A DNA stretch of 64,000 nt from CAILKP01 sp038231815 (lineage in GTDB: Bacteria; Planctomycetota; Phycisphaerae; Phycisphaerales; UBA1924): NCBI GenBank assembly GCA_038231815.1, contig JBBRKQ010000003.1, forward strand, positions 17,407 to 81,406, read 5' to 3'. The notes under the pieces are model-generated. The model did not search any database, was not told the DNA's origin, and saw nothing but the letters and a program-made list of their open reading frames with translations. This document shows positions 51,644 through 60,706 of this stretch, in pieces. The number at the start of each line of letters is the position of its first letter. Position 1 is the first letter of the stretch. A program made the translations under genes and the position numbers.

Positions 51644-52144
51644 TCAGTCCCGCTTCATATTCACAAACTGCAACGCAACCTTCAGGTCCGCGGCACTGTT
51701 CAGCATCGTGATCACAGCCTGCAAGTCATCAATTTTCTTAGCTGTGCAGCGAATTTCCTCGCCCTGAATACTCGATTGCACTTTCAGCCCGCTGGCCTTG
51801 ATCCGCTTGACGATGTCTTTGGCAACATCCTGCTCCAGCCCATCCTTAATCTTGACAACGCGCTTTAGCATTCCCCCGCCCACGCCCTCGGACTCACCAA
51901 AATCAAACGCCAGCAGCGGCACCTTGCGGCGGATGGCATGCTTGGTAAAGGTCTCCTTCAGCGCTTCCAGCTTCGTGCCATCCTCGGCCGTGAGCGTCAG
52001 GGTTTTTTCCTTCTTGTCCAGCTCAAAGGTGTACTTGGCGCCGCGAAAGTCAAACCGCTGCTGTTCAATTTCCTTCCGCGCGTTGTTCACCGCGTTATCG
52101 GTTTCCTGCAGGTCCGTCCGGCTGACGATATCAAATGATGGCAT
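51644..52144 (-). CDS. yajQ: YajQ family nucleotide-binding protein
   Basis: The protein has 166 residues. MPSFDIVSRTDLQETDNAVN, NARKEIEQQRFDFRGAKYTF and KIKDGLEQDVAKDIVKRIKA are diagnostic. Members bind cyclic di-GMP in Xanthomonas. The family length and start agree. It follows sucA at about 100 bp. Confidence 0.95.
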   Translation of the reverse strand: MPSFDIVSRTDLQETDNAVNNARKEIEQQRFDFRGAKYTFELDKKEKTLTLTAEDGTKLEALKETFTKHAIRRKVPLLAFDFGESEGVGGGMLKRVVKIKDGLEQDVAKDIVKRIKASGLKVQSSIQGEEIRCTAKKIDDLQAVITMLNSAADLKVALQFVNMKRD

Positions 52145-52241
52145 AGGTGGTTTGCTGGTTCTGTGATCAATGCTCTGCGAAATCACGAAATAAAGCGGGC
52201 GGCTTGCAATCCGCAATGGTTCAACGCCCACCGACGAGAAA

Positions 52242-55214
52242 TCACTTCTTGGTCTTCGTCGCCGGCCCGCTCGGCGTCACCACCGGGGCCGGGGCGGCTC
52301 CCGGCTTGCCCTGGTCATCCTTGCCGTACCCGCCGCCGGGGATCGGCCCAATCGCCGCTGTAAGCACGGCCTCCTGCTCTTTCTTGCTCTTCTTCTTGCT
52401 GCCCGTTGCCGGAGTGGCCGACTGCGGGCGGCCAATGTACTTCAATCGCGTGGCCAGCAACGGCTCAGCGTTCGGATCATCCTTAGTCGGGTCCGGCTGG
52501 TTCGTCAGTACGTCGGCGATGAACGTATACGCGCCGGCGTTGCGCGCCTCTTCCTGTGCCCACACAATCTCAACCTTGGTCGGGTACTTAGCCACGATGC
52601 TCTTAAACAGCGCCGCGTTAAACGGATACAACTGCTCGACCCGAATCAGCGCCACATCCGCCCGATGAATCGTGTTCCGTCGCTCCGACAACTCATGGAA
52701 GATCTTGCCCGAGCACAAAATAACCCGTGTCACTTTGGAGCGGTCCTGCGCTGCAGCCGCCTTCGATGAGCCATCAAACGCCGGATCATCCATAATGTCC
52801 TGGAAGTGACCGCTCAGGATGTCGTCCGTGTGCGCCGTCGGCACCCGCAGCATGCTCTTGGGCGTCATCACAATCAGCGGCTTGCGAAAATTCCGCCGCA
52901 CCTGCCGCCGCAGCAAATGAAAGATCTGGGCGCCCGTCGTCGGATAGCACACCTGCATGTTGTCGTTGCCGCACAACTGCAAAAACCGCTCCAGCCGGGC
53001 CGATGAATGCTCCGGGCCAGCCCCCTCGTACCCGTGTGGCAGCAGCAGTGTCAGCCCGCTGTACCGCTCCCACTTAATCTCCGCCGATGCAATGAACTGA
53101 TCGATCATCGTCTGCGCGCCGTTGCAGAAGTCGCCAAACTGACCCTCCCACATCACCAGCATGTTCGGATCAGCCAGCGAGTACCCGTAGTCAAAGCCCA
53201 TCACCGCAAACTCCGACAACGGTGAGTCATACACGCAGAACTTGCTCTGCGTGATCGCGCCGCTCTCGTTCGGCTTGCCCGCGTTGTCCGGCGATGCAGA
53301 AATCGGCCGCATGTTGTTCAGCGGCGTATACGGTTGGCCGGTGTTAAAGTCCCGCAGCACCGCGTGCCGGTGCGAGAATGTACCACGCCGGCAGTCCTGC
53401 CCAGAAAGTCTCACCGCCGTGCCCTCCAGCAGCAGAGAGCCAAACGCAAGCGTCTCGCCATCGGCGTGCGAAATCGCCCCGGTCCGTGGCAGCGCAGCGC
53501 GCTCCGCCAGCACCTTGGGCAGCTTGGGGTTCAGCGTAAAGCCCTCGGGCACCCGTCCAAGTGCTGCGCAAATTTCGCCCAGCGTGGCGGCATCAATGCC
53601 CGTGCTCACCGGCATGAACGAATAGTCAAAGCCCATCCCCGCCCAACGCTTGCCCATCGGGTCAATCGTCGGGTCGTAAGCCTTGCCCTTGGCCCGCTGC
53701 TGTGCCTCATCAAGCTGCACATCAAGCTCCGCACGGTGTCGCGCCAGGTCATCGGCCGAGAGCACGCCCTCGCTGGCCAGCTTGGTTGTAAACGTGGTCA
53801 CCACGCCCGGCATCGATTTGACCAGCTTATCCAGCGTCGGCTGCGTAAAGCTCGCCTCATCCTGCTCGTTGTGCCCATACTTACGAAAGCACACAATGTC
53901 AACAAACACATCCCGCCGGAACTCGTGGCGGTACCGCATCGCAAGTTCGCCCGCAGTTACCGATGCCTGCGGATCTTCACCCGAAGCATGCAGCACTGGC
54001 GCCTCAATCATCATCGCCATATCGGTGCAGTACGCCCCGCTCCGCGCATCCTCCGGCAGCGTCGTAAAGCCAATGAGGTTGTTCGTCACCAAGTGAATCG
54101 TCCCACCCACGGTGTACCCTTCTAGCTGAGACATGTTCAGCGTCTCCGCAACCACACCCTGCCCAATCACCGCTGCATCGCCGTGCATCAGCACTGGCAG
54201 CACGCTCCGCCTGCCGTCCGAGTCGCCGCGAAGCCGCTGCTTGGCCCGCACCCGCCCCTGCGTCACCGCATCGGCCGCTTCAAGATGGCTCGGGTTGCTC
54301 GTCAGCGACAGTGCCAGCGACTTGCCCGTGCGCAAAACACGCGTGCCCGAGTAGCCGCGATGGTACTTCACATCGCCGCCCCCATCGGAGAACGCAGCCT
54401 CGAACGACTCTTCAAACTCTGTAAAAATCTGCTCGTAGGTTTTGCCCAGGATGTTGTTCAGCACATTCAGCCGGCCGCGGTGCGCCATGCCAATGACAAT
54501 CTCTTGAACATTCAAATCCGCCGCCACTTCCAGAATCCGCTCGGTGACCGGGATCAGCGTTTCGCCACCCTCAAGTGAAAACCGCTTGTCACCCGGGTAC
54601 CGCTTGGCCAGAAACCGCTCGAACGTTTCGCTCTTAACCAGCCCGGTCAAAATTGCCAGTTTGTCGTCCTTCGTCACAACCGGCTTTGGCCCCTCAAGTG
54701 CTGATATCCACCACGCCCGCTGCGTGGCATCGGAGATGTGCATGAACTGAGCGCCCACCGAGCCGCAGTACGTGCTGGCCAGCCGCGAAATCAGCGTCGC
54801 CACCGTCGGATTGTCCGCCGTCAGCGGACAACTCAAAATCACTCCAGCCTGCCGGTTCATGTCCGCCCCGGTCAGCCCATGCGTCGCCGGCTCCAGCGAT
54901 GTCGCCGTCGCCGGATACGCACGCTTGCGCCCAAACGGATCAGTCATCGCAGCAAAGTGCCCAAACCGCCGGTACGCATCAATCACGCTCACCACCCCCG
55001 CGTGAACCCGCAGCGCATCGCCATCAGCAGGCCCGCTCGCCGAACCGGCCGCCCCAATGGTTGTATTTTGTGCAAGATCAAATCCCTGAAAGAACCCCAC
55101 CAAGTCGGGCGAGATCGACGCCGGATCCGCCAAGAACGCCTGATACTGAGACTCGAGGTAGTCGGCGTTCCAGCCGTTGATAGAGGGGCCTTGGGCCGAG
55201 AGATTGGTGGTCAT
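52242..55214 (-). CDS. sucA: 2-oxoglutarate dehydrogenase E1 component
   Basis: This is the thiamine-diphosphate decarboxylase of the 2-oxoglutarate dehydrogenase complex in the TCA cycle. The protein has 990 residues. Signatures are WNADYLESQYQAFLADPASI (E2-binding-type N-terminus), EIVIGMAHRGRLNVLNNILG, HGDAAVIGQGVVAETLNMSQ, YGHNEQDEASFTQP and PHGYEGAGPEHSSARLERFL. A Lys/Pro-rich tail of about 55 residues follows the catalytic part and is unusual. The E2 and E3 genes are not in this window. Confidence 0.95.
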   Translation of the reverse strand: MTTNLSAQGPSINGWNADYLESQYQAFLADPASISPDLVGFFQGFDLAQNTTIGAAGSASGPADGDALRVHAGVVSVIDAYRRFGHFAAMTDPFGRKRAYPATATSLEPATHGLTGADMNRQAGVILSCPLTADNPTVATLISRLASTYCGSVGAQFMHISDATQRAWWISALEGPKPVVTKDDKLAILTGLVKSETFERFLAKRYPGDKRFSLEGGETLIPVTERILEVAADLNVQEIVIGMAHRGRLNVLNNILGKTYEQIFTEFEESFEAAFSDGGGDVKYHRGYSGTRVLRTGKSLALSLTSNPSHLEAADAVTQGRVRAKQRLRGDSDGRRSVLPVLMHGDAAVIGQGVVAETLNMSQLEGYTVGGTIHLVTNNLIGFTTLPEDARSGAYCTDMAMMIEAPVLHASGEDPQASVTAGELAMRYRHEFRRDVFVDIVCFRKYGHNEQDEASFTQPTLDKLVKSMPGVVTTFTTKLASEGVLSADDLARHRAELDVQLDEAQQRAKGKAYDPTIDPMGKRWAGMGFDYSFMPVSTGIDAATLGEICAALGRVPEGFTLNPKLPKVLAERAALPRTGAISHADGETLAFGSLLLEGTAVRLSGQDCRRGTFSHRHAVLRDFNTGQPYTPLNNMRPISASPDNAGKPNESGAITQSKFCVYDSPLSEFAVMGFDYGYSLADPNMLVMWEGQFGDFCNGAQTMIDQFIASAEIKWERYSGLTLLLPHGYEGAGPEHSSARLERFLQLCGNDNMQVCYPTTGAQIFHLLRRQVRRNFRKPLIVMTPKSMLRVPTAHTDDILSGHFQDIMDDPAFDGSSKAAAAQDRSKVTRVILCSGKIFHELSERRNTIHRADVALIRVEQLYPFNAALFKSIVAKYPTKVEIVWAQEEARNAGAYTFIADVLTNQPDPTKDDPNAEPLLATRLKYIGRPQSATPATGSKKKSKKEQEAVLTAAIGPIPGGGYGKDDQGKPGAAPAPVVTPSGPATKTKK

Positions 55215-55561
55215 GATTTCGCGGGTGGCGGCCCGCTCCAAAAGAGGTGAGAGTGCAGAATTTCTCCCGGCCAAAGTGGGGCCGGGTAGACAGGGAACTT
55301 TGAACGTAGAAGCGTAGCAAGCGGAGCTTGCTGTCAGGACAGAAATCGGGTCTTTCAGCGGAATAACCGGCCCTTTGAGACGCGATTTCCGCTCCACAAC
55401 AACCCACGATGCCAGCCCGGAGAAGTCAAGGATATGCATAAAATATCCACGATTGGCCCGGCACATCAGCCAGCCGCAACCCCATTACTCCACCCATGCC
55501 CCAGTCCCTTATCCCAGTCCCACATCCCCGTCCCAGCCACTCGCCTGCTAACGTGGCCGCT
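55215..55561. other. Divergent intergenic region
   Basis: About 350 bp between sucA and the YciH-like gene. No gene or repeat seen. Confidence 0.4.
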
Positions 55562-55915
55562 ATGGCCGGACTTTTCGATGGCACTGCCCTCCAGCGCCCC
55601 GTGACGTGCGAACGCTGCGAGCAACCCATCCCAGCATGCAAGTGCCCACGCGATGCTGGCGGTTCAATAAAGCTACCAAAGGACCAGCCCGCCCGCGTCC
55701 GCCGCGAGCAGCGCCGGGGCAAGTTTGTCACCGTTGTCACCGGCCTAGACCCAAAGGCAACCGATGTCACCGCCATGGCCAAAAAACTTCGCACAAGTCT
55801 GAGTACCGGTGGCACCGTCAAAGACGGCGTCATCGAACTCCAGGGCGACCATCGAGACAAACTCGTCGAGCTGCTAAAGGCCATGGGCTACCCAGCCAAG
55901 CCAGCAGGCGGCTAA
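55562..55915 (+). CDS. YciH/eIF1-like (SUI1) protein
   Basis: The protein has 117 residues. An N-terminal CERCEQPIPACKC looks metal-binding. The SUI1 core follows: RRGKFVTVVTGLDPKATDVT, AMAKKLRTSLSTGGTVKDG, IELQGDHRDKLVELLKAMGY. Relatives take part in start-codon selection in eukaryotes and archaea; the bacterial role is less clear. The ATG at 55562 is selected for the domain start. Confidence 0.9.
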   Translation: MAGLFDGTALQRPVTCERCEQPIPACKCPRDAGGSIKLPKDQPARVRREQRRGKFVTVVTGLDPKATDVTAMAKKLRTSLSTGGTVKDGVIELQGDHRDKLVELLKAMGYPAKPAGG

Positions 55916-56032
55916 AAATCGATCAACTTTCCCCTGCCTAAAACCCTGCTGAAAACCCTCGCCTCTTCCCCTGCCGGCCCTGTGGCTGCAACCCTCAGCC
56001 TTAGGCCAGCAACGCTCCGCGTACTGTCACCC

Positions 56033-57469
56033 ATGCGAATTACCCCTCTCGGCGCTGCTGGTGGTGTGACAGGCTCGTGCTACCTCATCGAGTGTGGCCT
56101 CTCGCGCGTCCTTGTTGATTGTGGCATGTTCCAGGGCGAGCCCGATGCCGATGCACGCAACCTCGAATGCGTCGGCATCAACCCCGCCAAACTTGATGCC
56201 GTCGTGCTCACCCACGCCCACCTTGACCACTGCGGGCGGCTGCCCATCTTGGTCAAATGCGACGGCGTCTGCGGGCTAGAGGGCGGCTTCCGCAAGAAAA
56301 TCTGGGCAACCCCGGCAACCGTTGATCTCACACGCATCATCCTGCTTGATTCGGCCAATATTCAAGAAGGCGACGCCGCCCGTGAAAACATCCGCCGGGA
56401 GCGCAGCGGCGAAGCCGGCCACGTCAATCCGCTCTACACCATCGCCGATGCCGAGGCCACCATGAACCTCTTCGCGCCGCTGCCCCTTAGTACGCCGCAG
56501 GAAATCGCCCCCGGCATCACCATCCAGTTCCACGAGTCCGGCCATATTCTCGGCTCCGCAAGCGTGAGCATGATGCTGCGCCACGGCAGCGTCACCAAGC
56601 TGGTCGTGTTCTCCGGAGACATCGGCCCTCTCGGTAGCCCGCTGCTGCGTGACTTTGAGCGTGTCGGTACCGTGCTCGGAGATGCCGATTTAGTCTTCTG
56701 CGAAAGCACCTACGGAGATCGTGACCACCGCCCCCTCGGCGAAACGGTTGACGAGTTCCGCGGCATCCTCGAAAAAACCGCCTGGGAAAAGAAAAAAGTC
56801 ATCATCCCCAGCTTCGCCGTCGGCCGCGCCCAGCAGATGCTCTATCACATCGCAGAGCTCTACAACAGCGGCCGCTGCCCTCGTGCTCCGGTATATCTAG
56901 ACAGCCCAATGGCCATCAGAGCGATGGAGCTTTACCGCACCCACGCCAACCTCATGGACAAATACGCCCGCGCCACCGGCTTCGGAGGTGACTTCCAAAA
57001 GCTGCTCCCCGAACTCGCCCTCCTGCTCACCGGCGAAGATTCCCGCAAGCTAAACAACTCCTGGGACCCCGGCATCATCATCGCCTCATCCGGCATGTGC
57101 GAGGGCGGCCGCATCGTCCATCACCTAAAGCACAACCTCTGGAAAAAAGGCGTCGCCATCGTGCTCGTCGGCTACATGGGCCGCGGCACCCTGGGCCGCA
57201 TGCTCGTCGATGGTGCTCGTGAGGTCTACATCCAGCACACCCGCATCGCCGTGCGAGCAAGCATCCACACCCTCGGCGGCTTCTCTGCCCACGCCGGCCA
57301 GTCCGATCTGCTCGAATGGCTTGATTCGCTGGCCAGCAAAAAGAACAAGCCACAAATCGCCCTCACACACGGTGAAGAACTGCCCCGTCGGGCCTTAGCC
57401 ACCAAGATCGAGCAGCGCTGGGGCATCAAGAGCCTGCTGCCCTCCCGAACCGTCCCGATCGAGTTCTAA
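56033..57469 (+). CDS. Metallo-beta-lactamase/beta-CASP RNA-processing hydrolase
   Basis: The protein has 478 residues. The metal site is HAHLDH at 61-66, followed by the ESTYGDRDH motif and the beta-CASP insertion (FAVGRAQQMLYHI, YLDSPMAIRAMELYR). The C-terminal IHTLGGFSAHAGQSDLLEWL and ALTHGEE complete the family. Such enzymes are CPSF73-like ribonucleases. The specific RNA is not known. Confidence 0.95.
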   Translation: MRITPLGAAGGVTGSCYLIECGLSRVLVDCGMFQGEPDADARNLECVGINPAKLDAVVLTHAHLDHCGRLPILVKCDGVCGLEGGFRKKIWATPATVDLTRIILLDSANIQEGDAARENIRRERSGEAGHVNPLYTIADAEATMNLFAPLPLSTPQEIAPGITIQFHESGHILGSASVSMMLRHGSVTKLVVFSGDIGPLGSPLLRDFERVGTVLGDADLVFCESTYGDRDHRPLGETVDEFRGILEKTAWEKKKVIIPSFAVGRAQQMLYHIAELYNSGRCPRAPVYLDSPMAIRAMELYRTHANLMDKYARATGFGGDFQKLLPELALLLTGEDSRKLNNSWDPGIIIASSGMCEGGRIVHHLKHNLWKKGVAIVLVGYMGRGTLGRMLVDGAREVYIQHTRIAVRASIHTLGGFSAHAGQSDLLEWLDSLASKKNKPQIALTHGEELPRRALATKIEQRWGIKSLLPSRTVPIEF

Positions 57470-57510
57470 CACCAACCCATCCACCCCGCCCCGTCAGCAC
57501 CTGCTCCAAC

Positions 57511-58995
57511 TCAGCCGCCCGCAAACTCCGCGGCAATACGCTCGCGAAGCTGTCGCACGCCCTCATCACCGTGCAGAATAAAGCTGTAAGTACGGTCAGT
57601 CGCGATCCCACTTGTGGCCGCCAGCGCCGCGATGCGATCAGCCGCCGCAGTCAGTTCGCCCAGCTGCGCCGTGTGTGATTCCCGATACGTCGCCAGCAGC
57701 TGCTGCAACTCCTTAAACAATCCGTACCGCTCCATGCTGCCCGGCACAGCCCCCGCAATGGCCCGTACCAACCGCCCCTTCTCCGCCGCGGCAGCGGCAT
57801 CCCCCAGCACCGCCGGGTCATGCCTGCCCCGCTGCGCCCGCCACCGTGCCTGCGCGGCCTGCTGCGGCGTGGCAACCTCGCCAGCCCCAAGTTCCAGCCG
57901 CACCGTCGCGGTCACAACCACACTCGGGCACAACGTCGCGCCCAGCCAATCAGCAAACCATGCTTCAGCAGCGCGGTCATATCCACCAAGTGTCTTGGCA
58001 TCACTTCCAGCATCATCCCGCAGCCCGCCCAAGCCCGTCGTCGCATCCGCCGTCGCGCCGCCACCCAACCCGTGAATGAACAAATCGCACCCTGCCCAGC
58101 GCAAAATGCCCGTCAGCAGCAGCGCCCGCGGCGCCAGCACCTGCGGCAACAGCCCGCCCATCGTGTGAAAAAACACCCGCTTGCGAATACCAGTCGCCCG
58201 GTCCAGGTGCCACAGCGGTAGCTCGACCCGGCCCTTTGCAACATCACACACCAGCGGTGCCATGCGTGAGTGCGGCGCTGCAGCAATCGCCAGGTTGTAC
58301 GCCGCCGTACACGCAGCGGCGGCATGAACGGACTCCGACATTTTATTCAGCAGCGACACAAACAAGTCCGTCGTGTGCAGCGCAGTAACCGGAAACAGCT
58401 TCCCCGGCCGCGTGCCATCGCCAGCAGCAACCTCAAGCATTTCCGCCGCGGCCACCGCCACCTGCATCGCAGCGCTGTACCCGCTGTGCGTTGTTTTCGC
58501 TCGCACCAGCGCCGCTCTGGCCAGTTGCAATTTGGCAGCAAATTCGCCAAGCGCATCGGCCTTTACCGTTGCGCCCAAACGCAGCTCCGCATCAAACGGC
58601 TCAACCAAACAAGGCGGCACCCCAGCCCGAATAGCCTCCGCTACCTTCACCGGTGCAAGCTCGATTCGCTCTGCCCGCAGTGTCCCGCTCGCATCCCGTA
58701 CCGGCACGTTCTGCCCCGAGAAATCCTCCGGATCATGGTCCACAACCACCCACGCCGTGCTGGCACCAAACCGCTCACCCGCCTCGTGCAGCGCAAGCCA
58801 CTTCGCCGCGATTCCCATATGCCAAAACGCGGCCTGATGGCCCGACATAATCACCGGCTTGTCATCTGCCTTCCCAGCCGAAATCCCAAGCTGCATCCGA
58901 AACCGGCGTGACTGTTCCGACCGCTCTCGCAGCGCAGTACCAGCCAGCAAACCTTCCCAGCGGCTCGGCGGGGGAGTAATCGTAATGGAATGCAC
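57511..58995 (-). CDS. BshC-like protein of unknown function
   Basis: The protein has about 494 residues from the GTG at 58995. The segment VIMSGHQAAFWHMGIAAKWL then WVVVDHDPEDFS recalls the GHQ/GQQ and DhD segments of bacillithiol enzyme BshC, a nucleotidyltransferase-like fold. The rest is diverged and no BshA/BshB is present, so bacillithiol synthesis is not shown. Planctomycetes have many unassigned relatives. The frame is open to 59124, but the segment past 58995 overlaps the next gene antisense. Confidence 0.55.
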   Translation of the reverse strand: MHSITITPPPSRWEGLLAGTALRERSEQSRRFRMQLGISAGKADDKPVIMSGHQAAFWHMGIAAKWLALHEAGERFGASTAWVVVDHDPEDFSGQNVPVRDASGTLRAERIELAPVKVAEAIRAGVPPCLVEPFDAELRLGATVKADALGEFAAKLQLARAALVRAKTTHSGYSAAMQVAVAAAEMLEVAAGDGTRPGKLFPVTALHTTDLFVSLLNKMSESVHAAAACTAAYNLAIAAAPHSRMAPLVCDVAKGRVELPLWHLDRATGIRKRVFFHTMGGLLPQVLAPRALLLTGILRWAGCDLFIHGLGGGATADATTGLGGLRDDAGSDAKTLGGYDRAAEAWFADWLGATLCPSVVVTATVRLELGAGEVATPQQAAQARWRAQRGRHDPAVLGDAAAAAEKGRLVRAIAGAVPGSMERYGLFKELQQLLATYRESHTAQLGELTAAADRIAALAATSGIATDRTYSFILHGDEGVRQLRERIAAEFAGG

Positions 58996-59095
58996 GGTGC
59001 TGACTCTGGGCTCACTGGTGCGCGCAAGCCGCGTCACAGGGTTCAAGACAAAATAGGAAGCAACAGGAAACAGCGGCTGCAAACCGCCGCCCAGC

Positions 59096-59998
59096 TTAGC
59101 CCCCCGTGTGGCCCGGCCGCCCACGCGTCGCGCTTAGGTTCGCTCCATGCTCGCGCCGGGCTTTGCCCGCATCCGCCTCACCATGCTGATGCCCGCCCAT
59201 GCACGGCACCAAATCAAGAAACGCCTGCGGCGGCAGCAAACCCGCGTGCTTTCGCAGTTCGCAGTGCAGCACATTGCGGTAATGGGCCAGCCGCACCTCC
59301 GCATTGTCAAGCCCGTTGCCAAAGGTGCGGGCCAAGTCTTTGTAAATCAGCTTCACCGGAATCTCGCTAATCCGCAGCCCCTGCGCAGCCGCCTGCACCC
59401 AAAGCTGCATCGGAAATGCGTAGCCATTCTCCGTTAGGTTCAATCGCTTCATCGCGCTCACGCGGTGCGCCTTGAATCCGCAGAACGTATCCGTCAGCGC
59501 CAAACCCAGCCGCTCGTTAATCTCCTGTGAGATCGTCCAATTAATCGCCCGCCTGTCCGCCGGCGGCGCAGTCTGCTCATCCATAGATGTCAGATACCGT
59601 GAACCACTAATAATGTCCGCCCGGTTCTCCGCAATGGCCTCTGCAAACCGAGGCAGCTCCTGCGGCTCGTGCTGCTCATCACAATCCATAGAAATAACCC
59701 AGTCAAACCCATGGCACTCGGCGTAACTAAACCCGTCCCGCAAAGATTGCCCATACCCCCGGTTCGTCGCGTGCCGTATCACCTCAACCGGAAACTTGCC
59801 CAGCAGGCAAGGCGTCTTGTCCGATGATCCATCATCAACAACCAGCACATTGTCCGCATATTCCAAAACATGCGCCAGCACTCGAGGAATGTACTTCTCC
59901 TCGTTGTAAATCGGAATCACCACCAGCGTCTTGGCCTTGGCCGCGGCAAAGCTCGGGCTGTATCCGTTGTTCGAGTTTCGCGAGGACGATTCGGCCAT
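59096..59998 (-). CDS. Family 2 glycosyltransferase
   Basis: The protein has 300 residues. TLVVIPIYNEEKYIPRVLAH, VLVVDDGSSDKTP, NRGYGQSLRDGF and WVISMDCDEQHEPQELPRFA are GT2 signatures of the polyprenyl-phosphate mannosyl/glucosyltransferase type, with the DxD metal motif. The end IYKDLARTFGNGLDNAEVRL lacks transmembrane helices, so the product is probably peripheral. A lipid-linked sugar donor role is inferred. The C-terminal Gly/Arg-rich tail is unusual. Confidence 0.9.
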   Translation of the reverse strand: MAESSSRNSNNGYSPSFAAAKAKTLVVIPIYNEEKYIPRVLAHVLEYADNVLVVDDGSSDKTPCLLGKFPVEVIRHATNRGYGQSLRDGFSYAECHGFDWVISMDCDEQHEPQELPRFAEAIAENRADIISGSRYLTSMDEQTAPPADRRAINWTISQEINERLGLALTDTFCGFKAHRVSAMKRLNLTENGYAFPMQLWVQAAAQGLRISEIPVKLIYKDLARTFGNGLDNAEVRLAHYRNVLHCELRKHAGLLPPQAFLDLVPCMGGHQHGEADAGKARREHGANLSATRGRPGHTGG

Positions 59999-60057
59999 AA
60001 CAAATCACCTTTGTATCGGGCGGGGTTCAGGTCGCATCATCGCAGATGCCGGAGGGA

Positions 60058-60108
60058 GTCAGAATCTGGAGCGGGTCACAATCTGGAGCGGGTCACAATC
60101 TGGAGCGG
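60058..60108. repeat. 17-bp tandem repeat, three copies
   Basis: GTCAgAATCTGGAGCGG followed by two perfect GTCACAATCTGGAGCGG units. It lies upstream of the glycosyltransferase gene. Confidence 0.85.
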
Positions 60109-60304
60109 GCGAAAACGGGAAACGGGCGTGATGGTCATGCCGGCCGCATCGAGAGTTCGTAGTCGGTAGTCGGCCTAGATTCGCGGGTTCAACAGTCAAA
60201 CGAAGCGAGTCGGATCCGTCCAAAGGCTCTAGGACTGAGTCAACTGGTCTACCTCCAAACGTTTCCATCAGTTGGTCTACGCCAAAGCAAGGGTGGTCGG
60301 TTCG

Positions 60305-60511
60305 ATGGATATCAAAACAACAGGCCCTACGAGTGCATGCTTGTACGCCGTAGCGGACAACTCGCTGCCACTGGTCGTTAAGGACGGTTCAGATAGAGGG
60401 TTTTTGAGTACCGTAGCGAGGCTTGAAAAGAAAAATAAGGCTTTTTATCCGGACGCTGGAGCGACCGACGCAATCAAGGGCGGCTCTGCGGCATCCGTGC
60501 TCGCTGCATAA
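60305..60511 (+). CDS. Possible small protein of unknown function
   Basis: A 68-residue frame beginning MDIKTTGPTSACLYAVADNS. Base composition is less GC-rich than the surroundings. No ribosome binding site is clear. Its stop codon abuts a long hairpin at 60515. Could be a remnant or chance frame. Confidence 0.25.
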   Translation: MDIKTTGPTSACLYAVADNSLPLVVKDGSDRGFLSTVARLEKKNKAFYPDAGATDAIKGGSAASVLAA

Positions 60512-60514
60512 AAA

Positions 60515-60644
60515 TACCGCCAATGGTTGACGGCCAGGACACCGGCGGCACCGGACGAAGCTCGCTTAGGGCTGCTGCCGTCAAGCTCTGACCCGGTTCG
60601 CGGTCCACCCGTGCACCGGGCCCGGCCGTCAACCAATGGCGGTA
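60515..60644. repeat. Long imperfect hairpin element
   Basis: The 21-nt arms at 60515-60535 and 60624-60644 are inverted repeats with one mismatch (core CCGCCAATGGTTGACGGCC against GGCCGTCAACCAATGGCGG). The 88-nt interior has weaker inner pairing (GGAC with GTCC, CCGG with CCGG). It resembles a miniature inverted-repeat element or a large structured RNA. Confidence 0.75.
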
Positions 60645-60706
60645 GGGGGAGAGTCTATGCAGGCACCCGATCCAAACCAACCCCGCCGGAGGCGCTTCAA
60701 TACAAC

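Noticed and set aside
53334..54125. + strand 263-codon frame within sucA
   Set aside because: Shadow of the sucA gene on the other strand, with Arg/His-rich composition.
60515..60644. Integron attC site
   Set aside because: Size and hairpin form fit, but the arms lack proper RYYYAAC and GTTRRRY core sites and no integrase is nearby.
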